This document shows, piece by piece, positions 38,280-46,811 of a stretch of DNA of 64,000 nt (the stretch's first letter is position 1; every line of letters starts with the position of its first letter). A program made the translations under genes and the position numbers. The DNA comes from an uncultured Acetatifactor sp. (GTDB lineage: Bacteria; Bacillota; Clostridia; Lachnospirales; Lachnospiraceae), in contig CANPWA010000014.1 of the NCBI GenBank assembly GCA_947581865.1, positions 1 to 64,000 of the forward strand. Direction: 5' to 3'. The notes under the pieces were generated by a model. That model saw nothing but the letters and a program-made list of their open reading frames with translations, ran no database searches and was not told the DNA's origin.

Positions 38280-38711
38280 TCAACGGTCCTCCAACAGCGA
38301 AATCCTTCTGACATGTTTTTCTTCGCCGGAAAATTCCGTGTCCAAAAAGGTGTCCACAATCTCCATCGCGAGCATGTCCCCGACGATCCCTCCGCCCAGC
38401 GCAAGCATATTGGCATCATTGTGCAGACGGGTCATCCTGGCGGAAAAGACATCGTGACAGAGCGCGCAGCGGATGCCCTGCACCTTGTTGGCACAGATGC
38501 TGATACCAATACCCGTGGTACAGATGACAATGCCCCTGTCGCATTCTCCCGATGCCACAGCCTTAGCTGCCGCCTGACCGAATATGGGATAGTCACAGCT
38601 GGACTTGTCCGGGCAGCCGAAATCTTTATATGCGATCCCTCTCTCCTCCAGATGGCGGATGACTTTTTCCTTCAGGTCAAAACCGCCGTGGTCACTTCCG
38701 ATTGCTATCAT
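38280..38711 (-). CDS. rpiB: Ribose-5-phosphate isomerase B
   Basis: 143 residues from the ATG at 38711 (GGAGGAG six bases upstream). RpiB/LacAB fold with GSDHGGFDLKEKV and the catalytic Cys region (GIVICTTGIGISICANKV). Interconverts ribose-5-phosphate and ribulose-5-phosphate. Overlaps the previous gene by 20 bp, so the two are coupled. Confidence 0.94.
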   Translation of the reverse strand: MIAIGSDHGGFDLKEKVIRHLEERGIAYKDFGCPDKSSCDYPIFGQAAAKAVASGECDRGIVICTTGIGISICANKVQGIRCALCHDVFSARMTRLHNDANMLALGGGIVGDMLAMEIVDTFLDTEFSGEEKHVRRISLLEDR

Positions 38712-39798
38712 TTTCTTCTCCTCCCATCGTATCCAGGTCAATCACATGATGTCCCGCCGCCTTCAGCAGCCGGTTCATGATAGCCTGTCCCAATCCTTCC
38801 TCGGAGAAACTCTCCGAATAGATCCTGGTCACCTGCTCATCGTCAAACTCTCTGAGGATCGCGTAAAGCCTGCGGGCGATCGTCTCCTCATCCCGCCTGC
38901 TGCCCACGCTCTTGACCACATCCGCCCGGTAGCAGGAAAGAGTCTCCTCTGTGCCGATGACGCCCACCTTCTCACCCTCCGCCCGGTCTTTTGAGACCCG
39001 GAGATTGATATACTCTGCCACTTTTCCGCTCTCCCCGCGCACAATGCTCAACTCCCCTGCCGGGGCATAGTGCCGGTATTTCATTCCGGGAGCTTTGGGT
39101 GCCCGGGCACACTCTGTCGCAGAATGCAGAATGGTTTCGTCCACCGACACTTCCCCCAGCACCCGCTCCAGCATTTCCCTGGTGATATAACCCGGGCGCA
39201 GGATCTGCGGCGGATCCACTGTCAGATCCACGATCGTAGATTCCAGACCGATCCCAGGCATATCGCCGTCGATGATCATATCGATCCGTCCGTCCATATC
39301 TTCTGCCACAAAGGCGGCACAGGTGGGGCTGGGTTTTCCCGAAGTGTTGGCGCTGGGCGCCGCCACATATCCTCCCCCTTCCCGGATAAGTGCCAGTGCG
39401 ACCGGGTGGGATGGCATACGCACTGCCACCGTATCAAGTCCCCCCGTGGTCTCCCTGGGGACCAGATCGGATTTTGGCAGGATCATTGTCAGCGGTCCCG
39501 GCCAGAAAGCATCCGCCAATTTTAACGCTGCCCCGGGAATCTCTGAGACAATTTTACCTAAATCCGCAATTTCCGCAATATGTACGATCAGAGGATTGTC
39601 CGAGGGCCGCCCCTTGGCGGCATAAATCTTTCGGGAAGAGCACGGATTGAGTGCATCCCCGCCCAGACCGTACACGGTCTCCGTCGGAAACGCCACCAGC
39701 CCGCCCTCCCGCAGTATCCTGCCCGCCCTGCGAAGCTCTGCCTTCTCTCTCTCCGTAAAATGCTCCGGAGATATTTTAATCACTTCCGTTTCTGTCAT
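38692..39798 (-). CDS. sua5: L-threonylcarbamoyladenylate synthase (Sua5 type)
   Basis: 368 residues. The N-terminal YrdC/TsaC domain binds threonine, bicarbonate and ATP (GGLVAFPTETVYGLGGDAL, KGRPSDNPLIVHI, PSANTSGKPSPT). The C-terminal Sua5 domain starts near residue 235 after the linker (PGMKYRHYAP). Makes the precursor of the t6A tRNA modification. In many Firmicutes it is next to rpiB, as here. Confidence 0.95.
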   Translation of the reverse strand: MTETEVIKISPEHFTEREKAELRRAGRILREGGLVAFPTETVYGLGGDALNPCSSRKIYAAKGRPSDNPLIVHIAEIADLGKIVSEIPGAALKLADAFWPGPLTMILPKSDLVPRETTGGLDTVAVRMPSHPVALALIREGGGYVAAPSANTSGKPSPTCAAFVAEDMDGRIDMIIDGDMPGIGLESTIVDLTVDPPQILRPGYITREMLERVLGEVSVDETILHSATECARAPKAPGMKYRHYAPAGELSIVRGESGKVAEYINLRVSKDRAEGEKVGVIGTEETLSCYRADVVKSVGSRRDEETIARRLYAILREFDDEQVTRIYSESFSEEGLGQAIMNRLLKAAGHHVIDLDTMGGEENDSNRK

Positions 39799-39888
39799 AT
39801 TCCCTTTTCCTGTGTTATGCCTTCTCCCATGGTTCCGAACCAGGGAACATCCTATATATAAGGTTATTTTATCATAGAATCAGAAAAA

Positions 39889-39904
39889 GGGAAAGCCCTT
39901 TCCC
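39889..39904 (-). terminator. Terminator of the CwlD-like amidase gene
   Basis: On the minus strand GGGAAA and TTTCCC form a short stem around GGGC, followed by TTTTTC. It lies 88 bp past the amidase stop. Confidence 0.6.
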
Positions 39905-39992
39905 GGATATGGATAGGAATTCCTGCGGATATTTCTGTTTTCTCATTTATTACATCAGATCTTACAACAGACAAACAAATGCGCATCTGCGG

Positions 39993-40700
39993 TCAGAACC
40001 GGTCGTTCAGATATTGCAGAATGCCCATATGGATCGCCCATGCAACTCTTTCCTGATAACTTCGGGTGCAGAGTTTTTCCGCTTCTCCGCTGTTGGAGAG
40101 GAAACCGCACTCAACGATCACAATGGGCGTGGCTGTCTTTTTGAGAAGATAATAACTGTCATTTGCTTTCGTCTGTCTGTGATTCTCGGAATCCACGCGC
40201 TGCACCAGGCTTTCCTGCAAAAGCTCCGCCAGCTTCTGTCCCTCCACGCTCCCCGTGTAGTAAAAAACCTGGGCGCCATTCACATACTCTTCCGGATAAC
40301 TGTTCTGGTGGATACTCACTGTCAGCGCGGGAGCAGCCTCATCAATGATGGCGATCCTGCGCTTCATGTCCTGTACCTTCTTGTTGGAGGCATCCTCGTC
40401 GTACAGCCCCTCTGCCGATTCCCTGGTCATGACCACATCCACATCCTGCGTTTCCAGATAGGTCTTGACCAGCAATGCTATCTCCAGATTCACATCCTTC
40501 TCGAGCGCCCCGTTAATTCCTATTTTACCCGGATCTGCGCCCCCGTGCCCTGCGTCAATGACCACGCATGGTCTCTCCCGCTTCTGCACTACCGTGCTGC
40601 CGTTCACCAGTGCCGTCTGGTTCTGTCTGGCAAGCAGCAGCACTGCAAACAACAATCCCGTCACGATCACAGTCAAAACTTTTTGATCCTGTATCTTCAT
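39993..40700 (-). CDS. cwlD: N-acetylmuramoyl-L-alanine amidase (CwlD-like, Amidase_3)
   Basis: 235 residues with a short N-terminal signal anchor (VLTVIVTGLLFAVLLLARQN). Amidase_3 zinc motifs: VIDAGHGGADPG (His), a Glu in INGALEKDVNLEIA, and SIHQNSYP (His). Single catalytic domain without wall-binding repeats, which matches CwlD, the enzyme for muramic-delta-lactam in spore cortex. That role is inferred from architecture. Divergent from the sortase gene. Confidence 0.85.
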   Translation of the reverse strand: MKIQDQKVLTVIVTGLLFAVLLLARQNQTALVNGSTVVQKRERPCVVIDAGHGGADPGKIGINGALEKDVNLEIALLVKTYLETQDVDVVMTRESAEGLYDEDASNKKVQDMKRRIAIIDEAAPALTVSIHQNSYPEEYVNGAQVFYYTGSVEGQKLAELLQESLVQRVDSENHRQTKANDSYYLLKKTATPIVIVECGFLSNSGEAEKLCTRSYQERVAWAIHMGILQYLNDRF

Positions 40701-40760
40701 CTTACCGCCTCTGTTTCCGCTTTCTACTATATTATTCCTGATAAATTATTTCTAAAACTA

Positions 40761-40790
40761 TTGCATTCTGCCTTTTGGGTAGCGTATAAT
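40761..40790 (+). promoter_or_regulatory. Promoter of the sortase operon, abutting its start codon
   Basis: TTGCAT (40761-40766), 18-base spacer, perfect TATAAT (40785-40790). The start codon is at 40797, about where transcription should begin, so the mRNA may be leaderless. Confidence 0.55.
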
Positions 40791-40796
40791 AAGGCT

Positions 40797-41720
40797 ATGA
40801 ATACCCTAAAGACAAAATTCGCGATTCCCTTGGGAATTGCGGCAGTTATTTTTCTGGCGGCAGCACTCTCTACACTGGTGTATGATTACGCAGTCTCTCT
40901 CCACGATCAGAACCACTTAGCGCAGTTACAGCCTCCGGCGGATGTCGGGGAAACCAAAGATGCGAACGATCCGTCACAAACCGATGTCTCTGCGGGAGAT
41001 CTGTCCGTTTCAGTGAATGAGATCCCACCGCCGCCCGCCCACCAGCTGGTGGACAATCCCTACCGTGAAAGTTTTCTTGCCAATGAGGATATGGCGGCAT
41101 GGATCAAGATCGAAGGGACCGTCATAGACTATCCTGTCATGTGGACTCCCCGGGACGAGGTCTATTATCTCTACCGTAACTTCGAGGGCAAAGAGGACAA
41201 GAACGGGTGTCTGATATTGGATACAGACAGTTCACTGGATCCGCTGACCACCAATCTGATCATCCACGGACACAACATGCGCTCCGGTGCAATGTTCGGC
41301 AGTCTTACCGATTACGAGGATGAAGATTACTGCAAAGAGCACAATATCATCACCCTCCACACAGAGGAATACGAAAGGCGCTACGAAGTGATCGCCGTCT
41401 TTCGCTCCCAGGTTTACAAAAAGACGGATCAGGTTTTTAAGTTTTACAAATTTTTCCAGGCAAACACCCAGGAAGAATTTGATGATTTTTATCAAAACAT
41501 AAAGGCACTTTCCCTGTACGACACGGGAGTTACCGCCGAGTTTGGCAACCATTTTATCACCTTATCCACCTGTACCTACCATGTGGAACAGGGGAGGTTT
41601 GTGGTAGTCGCCAAAGAAATTGAGACCGGCGACTGGTATGCTCCCTTCCGGGAGACCCAATCGGAAAACGGACAGGAAACTATCAATGAACCAGGAGGAC
41701 AAAATTATGAAAGGTTTTAA
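40797..41720 (+). CDS. srtB: Class B sortase
   Basis: 307-residue membrane-bound transpeptidase that links surface proteins to peptidoglycan. Residues 8-28 are the N-terminal membrane anchor. Catalytic residues fit His159 (IIHGHNM), Cys259 (TLSTCTY) and Arg267 (EQGRFVV). The class B insertion between about 200 and 245 (helix region QVFKFYKFFQANTQEEF) is present. The open frame continues upstream to 39909, but the ATG at 40797 starts the natural signal anchor. Its end overlaps the next gene, a VPKTG substrate, by 14 bp, so enzyme and substrate are made together. Confidence 0.92.
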   Translation: MNTLKTKFAIPLGIAAVIFLAAALSTLVYDYAVSLHDQNHLAQLQPPADVGETKDANDPSQTDVSAGDLSVSVNEIPPPPAHQLVDNPYRESFLANEDMAAWIKIEGTVIDYPVMWTPRDEVYYLYRNFEGKEDKNGCLILDTDSSLDPLTTNLIIHGHNMRSGAMFGSLTDYEDEDYCKEHNIITLHTEEYERRYEVIAVFRSQVYKKTDQVFKFYKFFQANTQEEFDDFYQNIKALSLYDTGVTAEFGNHFITLSTCTYHVEQGRFVVVAKEIETGDWYAPFRETQSENGQETINEPGGQNYERF

Positions 41721-42558
41721 AAAATTGGTATCTCTGTTTGCGGCGGCAGCTCTTCTGACACTGCTTCCTTCCGCAGGCACATTACAGACTTCCGCCGCCA
41801 ATCCCACCACTTACTATTTAAAGTATGACACCGACCAGGGCGAATGGCGTATGCAGATCGGCGAATGGCTGGACGACTACGAAGGCCGTGAAACCTACTA
41901 CCTCAACGAAGGCAGCGAAGCCGTCAAAGACGGTGACATCATAGTTATTTTAAGCAATGAGGAAAACGCAGCCGGCTCCTCGGGGCTGACCGTCAATGCC
42001 CATCTGAGCAATCTGACCGTAAACCGTGCAAGCGTAGTGATCTCCACGGGCGGTGTGGATGAATGCCATGTGTTGGGCGACAGTTATGCGGCGATCACCG
42101 GAAATGTCACAAACGGTTATGTGTATGACAACGCAAAATGTACCTTTAACAGCAATGTCACCAATCTCCGTCTGGTCGCATCCACCGCAAATGACGTGGA
42201 CACAGATGTATCCGTAGGCGGCACAGTATCCTACGCCTCCGTATCCAACGCAGGCGGCGTGATCAAAGAATATTACAATTTTGTTGCCGGCACCTTCTAT
42301 TACGATAATGCGAGCGGTCTGATGACTGACCCCAGCAATTACAGCACAACCGGAAACGCTCCTGCAGCGGCTGCACAGCAGACTTCCACCCAGTCTTCCA
42401 CCCCGTCCCAGAGCACCCCGTCCGGCTCCGGTTCCTCCGGCGCATATGACGATGTTCCTAAGACCGGTGAAAGCAATCTGTTGTTTGTGATCCTGCTTGC
42501 CGCATCTGCTTTAAGTTTTGCCGGATGTATGGTATTGAATTTAAAGAAAGAACGCTAA
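41707..42558 (+). CDS. Sortase-anchored surface protein (VPKTG motif)
   Basis: 283 residues from the ATG at 41707 (CCAGGAGGACAAAATT upstream). Signal peptide 1-34 (LVSLFAAAALLTLLPSAGTL, cleavage near TSAA). The mature part is small and beta-rich. A Ser/Thr/Gln/Pro-rich linker follows, then the cell-wall sorting signal: VPKTGES, a hydrophobic helix and KKER at the C-terminus. The motif differs from LPXTG and fits a class B sortase substrate. Function of the displayed domain is unknown. Confidence 0.88.
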   Translation: MKGFKKLVSLFAAAALLTLLPSAGTLQTSAANPTTYYLKYDTDQGEWRMQIGEWLDDYEGRETYYLNEGSEAVKDGDIIVILSNEENAAGSSGLTVNAHLSNLTVNRASVVISTGGVDECHVLGDSYAAITGNVTNGYVYDNAKCTFNSNVTNLRLVASTANDVDTDVSVGGTVSYASVSNAGGVIKEYYNFVAGTFYYDNASGLMTDPSNYSTTGNAPAAAAQQTSTQSSTPSQSTPSGSGSSGAYDDVPKTGESNLLFVILLAASALSFAGCMVLNLKKER

Positions 42559-42573
42559 GACGACCCAAAACAC

Positions 42574-42610
42574 AGAACGGGCAGCCCCGAGGCTGCCCGT
42601 TCTTACTTTT
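42574..42610 (+). terminator. Terminator of the sortase-substrate operon
   Basis: AGAACGGGCAGCC pairs perfectly with GGCTGCCCGTTCT around a four-base loop, then TACTTTTCTT. Ends the two-gene unit. Confidence 0.88.
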
Positions 42611-42717
42611 CTTACTTTTCTAATATTTATTATATTCCATTTGTTTCTCACCGCTCTTTGTTCCGGAGCATCCTTCACTCTGTAAAGATCCTGTGCAGAC
42701 ATGCCCTGCATTGCCGG

Positions 42718-44424
42718 CTATGACATGCTATATGCGTTGATGAGCTCCCAGACCGCCGCTGTGCCGTATCCCAATCTCCACACTGCGACGCCGCCGATCT
42801 CATTACTTGTCATCACATTCAGTTTGACCCGGATGGATTCCGCATCCTCCAGCCACACCTGCTTTAATCCGGCGCTGCTGTTCCACTCCAGATAATTCTG
42901 GCAGGTGGTTTCATCCCACTCCGGCTCTGCTCCCACCTGATTCAAAAACTCCGCAAGATTGTTCATTGTCAGATATTCATCCGTCACCTGAGTGCCGTTT
43001 GTGGTCCATACGATCGTGTAAAGCGGAAGCGCATTTATGACTTTTTCAGCCGGCACTTCGGATACCGTCTTGGTGATACCGTTCGTCACATACTCGATGC
43101 TCGCCACACTGCCGGGGTCCTTGCTGCCATGCCAATGCTCATCATAACCCATAATTACCACATAATCCGCCACTTCTCCCTGAATGTCCAGCCTGTAATG
43201 TTCATTAAAATGAAACGGTACATAGTTGTCCACCGACAACACCAGCCCGCTGCGGCGGCACGCCACAGACATCTCCCTCAAAAATTGTACATAATGTTCA
43301 CCTGTCTTTTCAGCCACCTGTTCAAAGTCAATATTGATGCCGTCCAGCCCCAGTTCCACCGCCTCGCCGGCAATGTTGTTGACCAGCGTCTGACGTTTGG
43401 AAGTGGAGGAAAGCACTACATATTCATCGATGGACGACCCGGTTTCGTTCCGGTAGTTGAAATTATCCAAAACTCCCCACACCTTGAGCCCGGCTGCATG
43501 CGCCGTATTTACATAGCCCGCCTCGCCAAAACTCCTGTAATGCCCCTCTTCATCATTGAGGCTGAACCAGGTGGGCGCGATCACATTCATTCCCTTCGCG
43601 CCGGACGCCATCTCATAGAATGTGCTGTTGCCCGCCACCGCACCGATGGCATGGAATCCCAGGCTGACCTTGCCCTCCATGGGCAGCCCGGTATATTCCG
43701 GCGCAGCATAATCCGTCACGGGAGTCTCCTGCTGTGCGGCAGTCTCCCCCAGTCTCTTATTTTCCACATAACCGATCAAAGAGTCGGAGGTTTTTACTTT
43801 ACTCCAGGTCTCCATCTGCTCCAGCACTTCCACGCTCTCACCCTGCTCTATCTCGCGCAGGATAGGGCTTTTGATGCCGCCCTTCTCGCGGACATTTGTC
43901 TTTTTCTTCACCTGGGCAACCTGACGCTCCCCCCACTGGGTATACACCTGAACATGCCTGTCAAACACTTCGTAAGAATAGTTGGTAAACACTTTTACAT
44001 AGTCCGCCGCCAGATAGACCTTGTCTCCCTCCACCAGACACAGGGGATGTCCCAGTTCATGCTCCCCCTGTGAGTCGGTGTAGACTCCCGTATTGCCGTC
44101 AAGCACCGCACTCGTCGTCTGTATTGCATCGGTGTAGAGCAGCAGGTTCTCCGCCCTGTCCACATAAAAGATTTCATTCATATATTTATGCACGGTGTCC
44201 AGGTCAAAATAACAGAAACCGTCCCGTATCAAAGCCTGTTCCTCCATGATCTCATCCTGAAGGACGATCGCAATGCGCTCTCCCTGTACCCCGAAATATT
44301 CGTCCAGATCCATCTTCTCAGTACTGTAGGAATATTTGTCGAGCAGCGGCTTTCCCAGGGTAAATACCGCCACAATCCCAATGAGCACGATCGCAATCAG
44401 AAACACAAGTATTTTCTTCTTCAT
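42718..44424 (-). CDS. GH18-family glycoside hydrolase with SH3 domain
   Basis: 568 residues from the ATG at 44424 (MKKKILVFLIAIVLIG), a signal anchor. A short beta domain (about 30-150) is followed by a bacterial SH3 domain (NVREKGGIKSPILREIEQGE ... GYVENKRLGE, about 180-240) that probably binds the wall. The GH18 barrel has the catalytic DxxDxDxE as DGINIDFE. Related to spore-cortex or wall enzymes of the YaaH/CfLII type, so peptidoglycan or chitin-like hydrolysis is likely. Ends before the terminator of the convergent sortase operon. Confidence 0.88.
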   Translation of the reverse strand: MKKKILVFLIAIVLIGIVAVFTLGKPLLDKYSYSTEKMDLDEYFGVQGERIAIVLQDEIMEEQALIRDGFCYFDLDTVHKYMNEIFYVDRAENLLLYTDAIQTTSAVLDGNTGVYTDSQGEHELGHPLCLVEGDKVYLAADYVKVFTNYSYEVFDRHVQVYTQWGERQVAQVKKKTNVREKGGIKSPILREIEQGESVEVLEQMETWSKVKTSDSLIGYVENKRLGETAAQQETPVTDYAAPEYTGLPMEGKVSLGFHAIGAVAGNSTFYEMASGAKGMNVIAPTWFSLNDEEGHYRSFGEAGYVNTAHAAGLKVWGVLDNFNYRNETGSSIDEYVVLSSTSKRQTLVNNIAGEAVELGLDGINIDFEQVAEKTGEHYVQFLREMSVACRRSGLVLSVDNYVPFHFNEHYRLDIQGEVADYVVIMGYDEHWHGSKDPGSVASIEYVTNGITKTVSEVPAEKVINALPLYTIVWTTNGTQVTDEYLTMNNLAEFLNQVGAEPEWDETTCQNYLEWNSSAGLKQVWLEDAESIRVKLNVMTSNEIGGVAVWRLGYGTAAVWELINAYSMS

Positions 44425-44656
44425 ATCACATCTTCTTTCTTCCGCTTTTGTATTCGTTTTCATGTGCAGAATGCAACTGCACATACACCGAACAGTTACA
44501 TTCTAACACACGAAATCGACATCGTCATTACCAATTTTGACAAATTAAGATTTTTAAGAGTGTACCGGCTTATCAGCAAACCATACAAAAGGCAGTTCCT
44601 TCTGCCACTTTTTTCCGATTCTCCCAAATTTTCCAAATTCGAACCAAAAGAGGCTG

Positions 44657-44665
44657 TGATATACT
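44657..44665 (+). promoter_or_regulatory. Extended -10 promoter 1
   Basis: TGATATACT followed by AAGTGTA. An almost identical element lies 201 bp downstream. Predicts a transcript starting near 44672. Confidence 0.5.
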
Positions 44666-44671
44666 AAGTGT

Positions 44672-44828
44672 AAACGCTGCGGCGGTGCAGACTGATCGTC
44701 TCAGTCAAAAATAATATAAAAAAACTGTTTAAAATGAATTATAACTGTGAAAATTATAGTTGAAATACTATGAAAAACCTATTGGGCAGGCGCGCGATGC
44801 ACCTGTAAGACATCACTGCGGTTTTTTT
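44672..44828 (+). ncRNA. Candidate small RNA, about 157 nt
   Basis: An isolated transcription unit with no reading frame: an extended -10 promoter upstream, a 5' hairpin (CTGC..GCAG), a second stem GACTGA/TCAGTC, an A/T-rich middle, and a GC-rich 3' hairpin ending in a seven-T run at 44822-44828. I do not recognise the family. It could also be a terminated leader for the downstream mecA region. Confidence 0.4.
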
Positions 44829-44857
44829 GAAAATTACTGCACTTTCACCGCATTCTG

Positions 44858-44866
44858 TGATATAAT
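44858..44866 (+). promoter_or_regulatory. Extended -10 promoter 2
   Basis: TGATATAAT, a perfect extended -10, followed by AAGTATA. With the element at 44657 it shares CTGTGATATA and TAAGT. It may start the long mecA leader. The leader contains GCCTCC/GGAGGC (about 44910-44940) as a hairpin. Confidence 0.55.
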
Positions 44867-44974
44867 AAGTATAGAAATAATAAGTCAACTAAGATAAGCT
44901 TTTCTATCTGCCTCCCTCCCGCACCAAACTTCCGGAGGCGTTTACGATTATGATTATAGACTGTCATCCAATAT

Positions 44975-45004
44975 TTGACAAGTTGTTTTGTGCAAGAATA
45001 TTAT
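44975..45004 (+). promoter_or_regulatory. Promoter of mecA
   Basis: Consensus TTGACA, 18-base spacer, TATTAT. A TGTTCG/CGAACA stem lies between it and the gene. The rest of 44485-45121 holds no reading frame that I can support. Confidence 0.5.
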
Positions 45005-45121
45005 TAAATTTTCTTAAACTGTTCGCCGCTTCTATTGACGAACATGCCCTGAAAGTATAGAATTCATTATGAAATTGAACCATTCAATCCGCATGTGGCA
45101 TGCAGAAAGGAAGGGTCTGTT

Positions 45122-45871
45122 ATGAAGATTGAAAAAGTAAATGAAAATCAGATTCGCTGCACCCTGACCAGAGAAGATCTGGCAAGCCGCGAGTTAAAAA
45201 TAAGTGAATTGGCCTACGGTACCGAGAAGGCAAAAAATCTTTTCCGGGATATGATGCAGCAGGCAAATTTTGAGTTTGGATTTGAAGCGGAGGACATTCC
45301 GCTGATGATTGAGGCAATTCCTCTAAATGCCGAATGTATTGTACTGATCATCACCAAAGTAGAGGATCCGGAGGAGCTGGACACCCGATTCTCCCGCTTT
45401 GCCCCCTCCGTCACGGAAGACGAAGGAACCGATGAGGAAGAAGACTACGAAGACCACGAGGAACATCAGGAGATGCTTGACCTGTTCCGCAGACTGCACG
45501 AGGACAAGACAGACACCGCCAGAGGCATCGCCCCCACGGAGAATACGGAGGACGAAAAGCTGCGCACGCGCATTTTCTGCTTCGATTCCCTCGGTCAGGT
45601 TCTGTCTGCCGCCGCTGTCACCGGCGACGCATTCGAGGGAGCAAGCATGCTCTATAAGGACGAGCGGACTCAGAAATACCTTTTAGTACTGACGCAGGGC
45701 GAATCCGGCAGGGATGATTTTGACCGGGTGAGCAACATGCTTTCCGAGTATGGGAACCTCCAGCGCGCCATACCTGCCAGCCGCATTTTCCTGGAGGAGC
45801 ACTATGAAGCTCTGGTACGCGAAAATGCCCTGAAGGTACTTTCGTTGGACAGCGATAAGAATAAATACTAA
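45122..45871 (+). CDS. mecA: Adaptor protein MecA
   Basis: 249 residues. In Bacillus MecA brings substrates such as ComK to the ClpCP protease. The N-terminal substrate-recognition part (MKIEKVNENQIRCTLTREDL, then NFEFGFEAEDIPLMIEAIP) and the C-terminal ClpC-binding half (residues about 150-249) are visible, joined by a very acidic linker (DEGTDEEEDYEDHEEH). GAAAGGAAGGG precedes the ATG. It has a long leader with several promoter elements. Its local targets are unknown. Confidence 0.9.
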   Translation: MKIEKVNENQIRCTLTREDLASRELKISELAYGTEKAKNLFRDMMQQANFEFGFEAEDIPLMIEAIPLNAECIVLIITKVEDPEELDTRFSRFAPSVTEDEGTDEEEDYEDHEEHQEMLDLFRRLHEDKTDTARGIAPTENTEDEKLRTRIFCFDSLGQVLSAAAVTGDAFEGASMLYKDERTQKYLLVLTQGESGRDDFDRVSNMLSEYGNLQRAIPASRIFLEEHYEALVRENALKVLSLDSDKNKY

Positions 45872-45898
45872 AATTTCTTTGTTAATAGAGAAAAAATC

Positions 45899-45927
45899 TT
45901 GACAACTATTTTACGGGAGAGTATATT
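45899..45927 (+). promoter_or_regulatory. Promoter of the DUF4854 lipoprotein gene
   Basis: Consensus TTGACA (45899-45904), exact 17-base spacer, TATATT (45922-45927). Strong vegetative promoter. Confidence 0.7.
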
Positions 45928-45975
45928 TACATTTTGTCATTTATAAATTTTTAACCAGACGATGAGGAGGAAAAA

Positions 45976-46407
45976 ATGAGAAACAAAACCAGATTAACGG
46001 CACTGTTATTATCCTGTGTCATGATGCTTATGATGGCAGCCTGCGGCTCTAAGAGTTACGCAAACCTCGCCGAGTGGCTTGCAGACAACCCCGCCTTTGC
46101 AGAGACCGTAGAGGAATCAATGAATCAGGGCGTTGAGGATGCCCGCATGGAATTCGATATAGAGGATAATGTCATCATTTACCGCTACTTCTATAATGAT
46201 AAAGTTTTCGGCGTGGACGCAGAGACCGACGAGACCATCAAACAGTACTTTGACTCCAGCATCAGCGCACAGGAAAGTACCTTTACCAATGTAATTGACA
46301 GCGTTGCGGAGGCTGCAGGAATCGATACAAGCAATGTCTCCCTGCGCATTGAGTATTACAATCCCGATGAGGGCACTCCCGGTTATACCTATACCGTTAC
46401 AAAATAA
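45976..46407 (+). CDS. DUF4854-type lipoprotein
   Basis: 143 residues. A lipoprotein signal peptide ends in MMMAAC with the lipid-attached Cys near residue 23, so the protein should sit on the outer face of the membrane. The mature part matches the DUF4854 pattern common in Lachnospiraceae (LAEWLADNPAFAETVEESMN, VSLRIEYYNPDEG). Function unknown. AGGAGGAAAAA precedes the ATG. Confidence 0.85.
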   Translation: MRNKTRLTALLLSCVMMLMMAACGSKSYANLAEWLADNPAFAETVEESMNQGVEDARMEFDIEDNVIIYRYFYNDKVFGVDAETDETIKQYFDSSISAQESTFTNVIDSVAEAAGIDTSNVSLRIEYYNPDEGTPGYTYTVTK

Positions 46408-46429
46408 GGATTCCTATCTAAGGAACATA

Positions 46430-46468
46430 AAAAGGTGTTTTCCCGCCGAGGAAAACACCTTTTCATTT
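46430..46468. terminator. Bidirectional terminator
   Basis: AAAAGGTGTTTTCC pairs perfectly with GGAAAACACCTTTT around CGCCGA, with T-runs on both sides. Serves the DUF4854 gene and the convergent DUF1858 gene. Confidence 0.9.
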
Positions 46469-46484
46469 TTTCACAGGATAAAAC

Positions 46485-46676
46485 TTACAGTGCATCGATG
46501 GCGCTCATCAGCTCATCAATGTCAATGTCGTGAACCATAGCTGCCTCCTCTAAGGACTCTCCCTGTGCAGAAGGGCATCCCAGACAGTGCATACCTGCAT
46601 TTAATAATACGGGCGCCACATCAGGGTTGGCGCGGAGGATCTCACCGATCGTCATTTCTCTGGTAATTCCGGTCAT
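46485..46676 (-). CDS. DUF1858-domain protein
   Basis: 63 residues, the stand-alone DUF1858 domain often linked with hybrid-cluster or redox proteins. The core is [30 protein letters not shown] with a CxxC pair (CLGC). The Cys pair suggests a redox or metal role. Divergent from pflB; the shared region carries several TTGT-ACAA palindromes. Confidence 0.85.
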   Translation of the reverse strand: MTGITREMTIGEILRANPDVAPVLLNAGMHCLGCPSAQGESLEEAAMVHDIDIDELMSAIDAL

Positions 46677-46753
46677 TTTATTCTCCTTTCATCTTATGGG
46701 TTTTCTTTCCCATTCAGTATAATACTTTCCCCAAAATATGACAAGTTATTCTT

Positions 46754-46794
46754 TTGTCACAATTTGTTCACAAACAGTCATTTTGTTTACAAAA
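46754..46794. promoter_or_regulatory. Three TTGT-ACAA palindromes upstream of pflB
   Basis: TTGTCACAA (46754-46762), TTTGTTCACAAA (46763-46774) and TTTTGTTTACAAAA (46781-46794). They lie upstream of the pflB -35 and between pflB and the divergent DUF1858 gene. The half sites resemble Rex or Fnr/Crp operators, fitting redox control of fermentation. Identity of the regulator is inference. Confidence 0.5.
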
Positions 46795-46811
46795 AAGTAC
46801 ACTGTCGCACC

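Noticed and set aside
39909..40796. Upstream in-frame extension of the sortase gene
   Set aside because: It overlaps the amidase gene on the other strand, has no ribosome site, and the natural signal anchor starts at 40797.
44672..44828. 6S RNA, SRP RNA or c-di-GMP riboswitch
   Set aside because: The conserved loops of these RNAs are not seen and the 5' and 3' ends do not pair as 6S RNA requires. Left as unknown small RNA.
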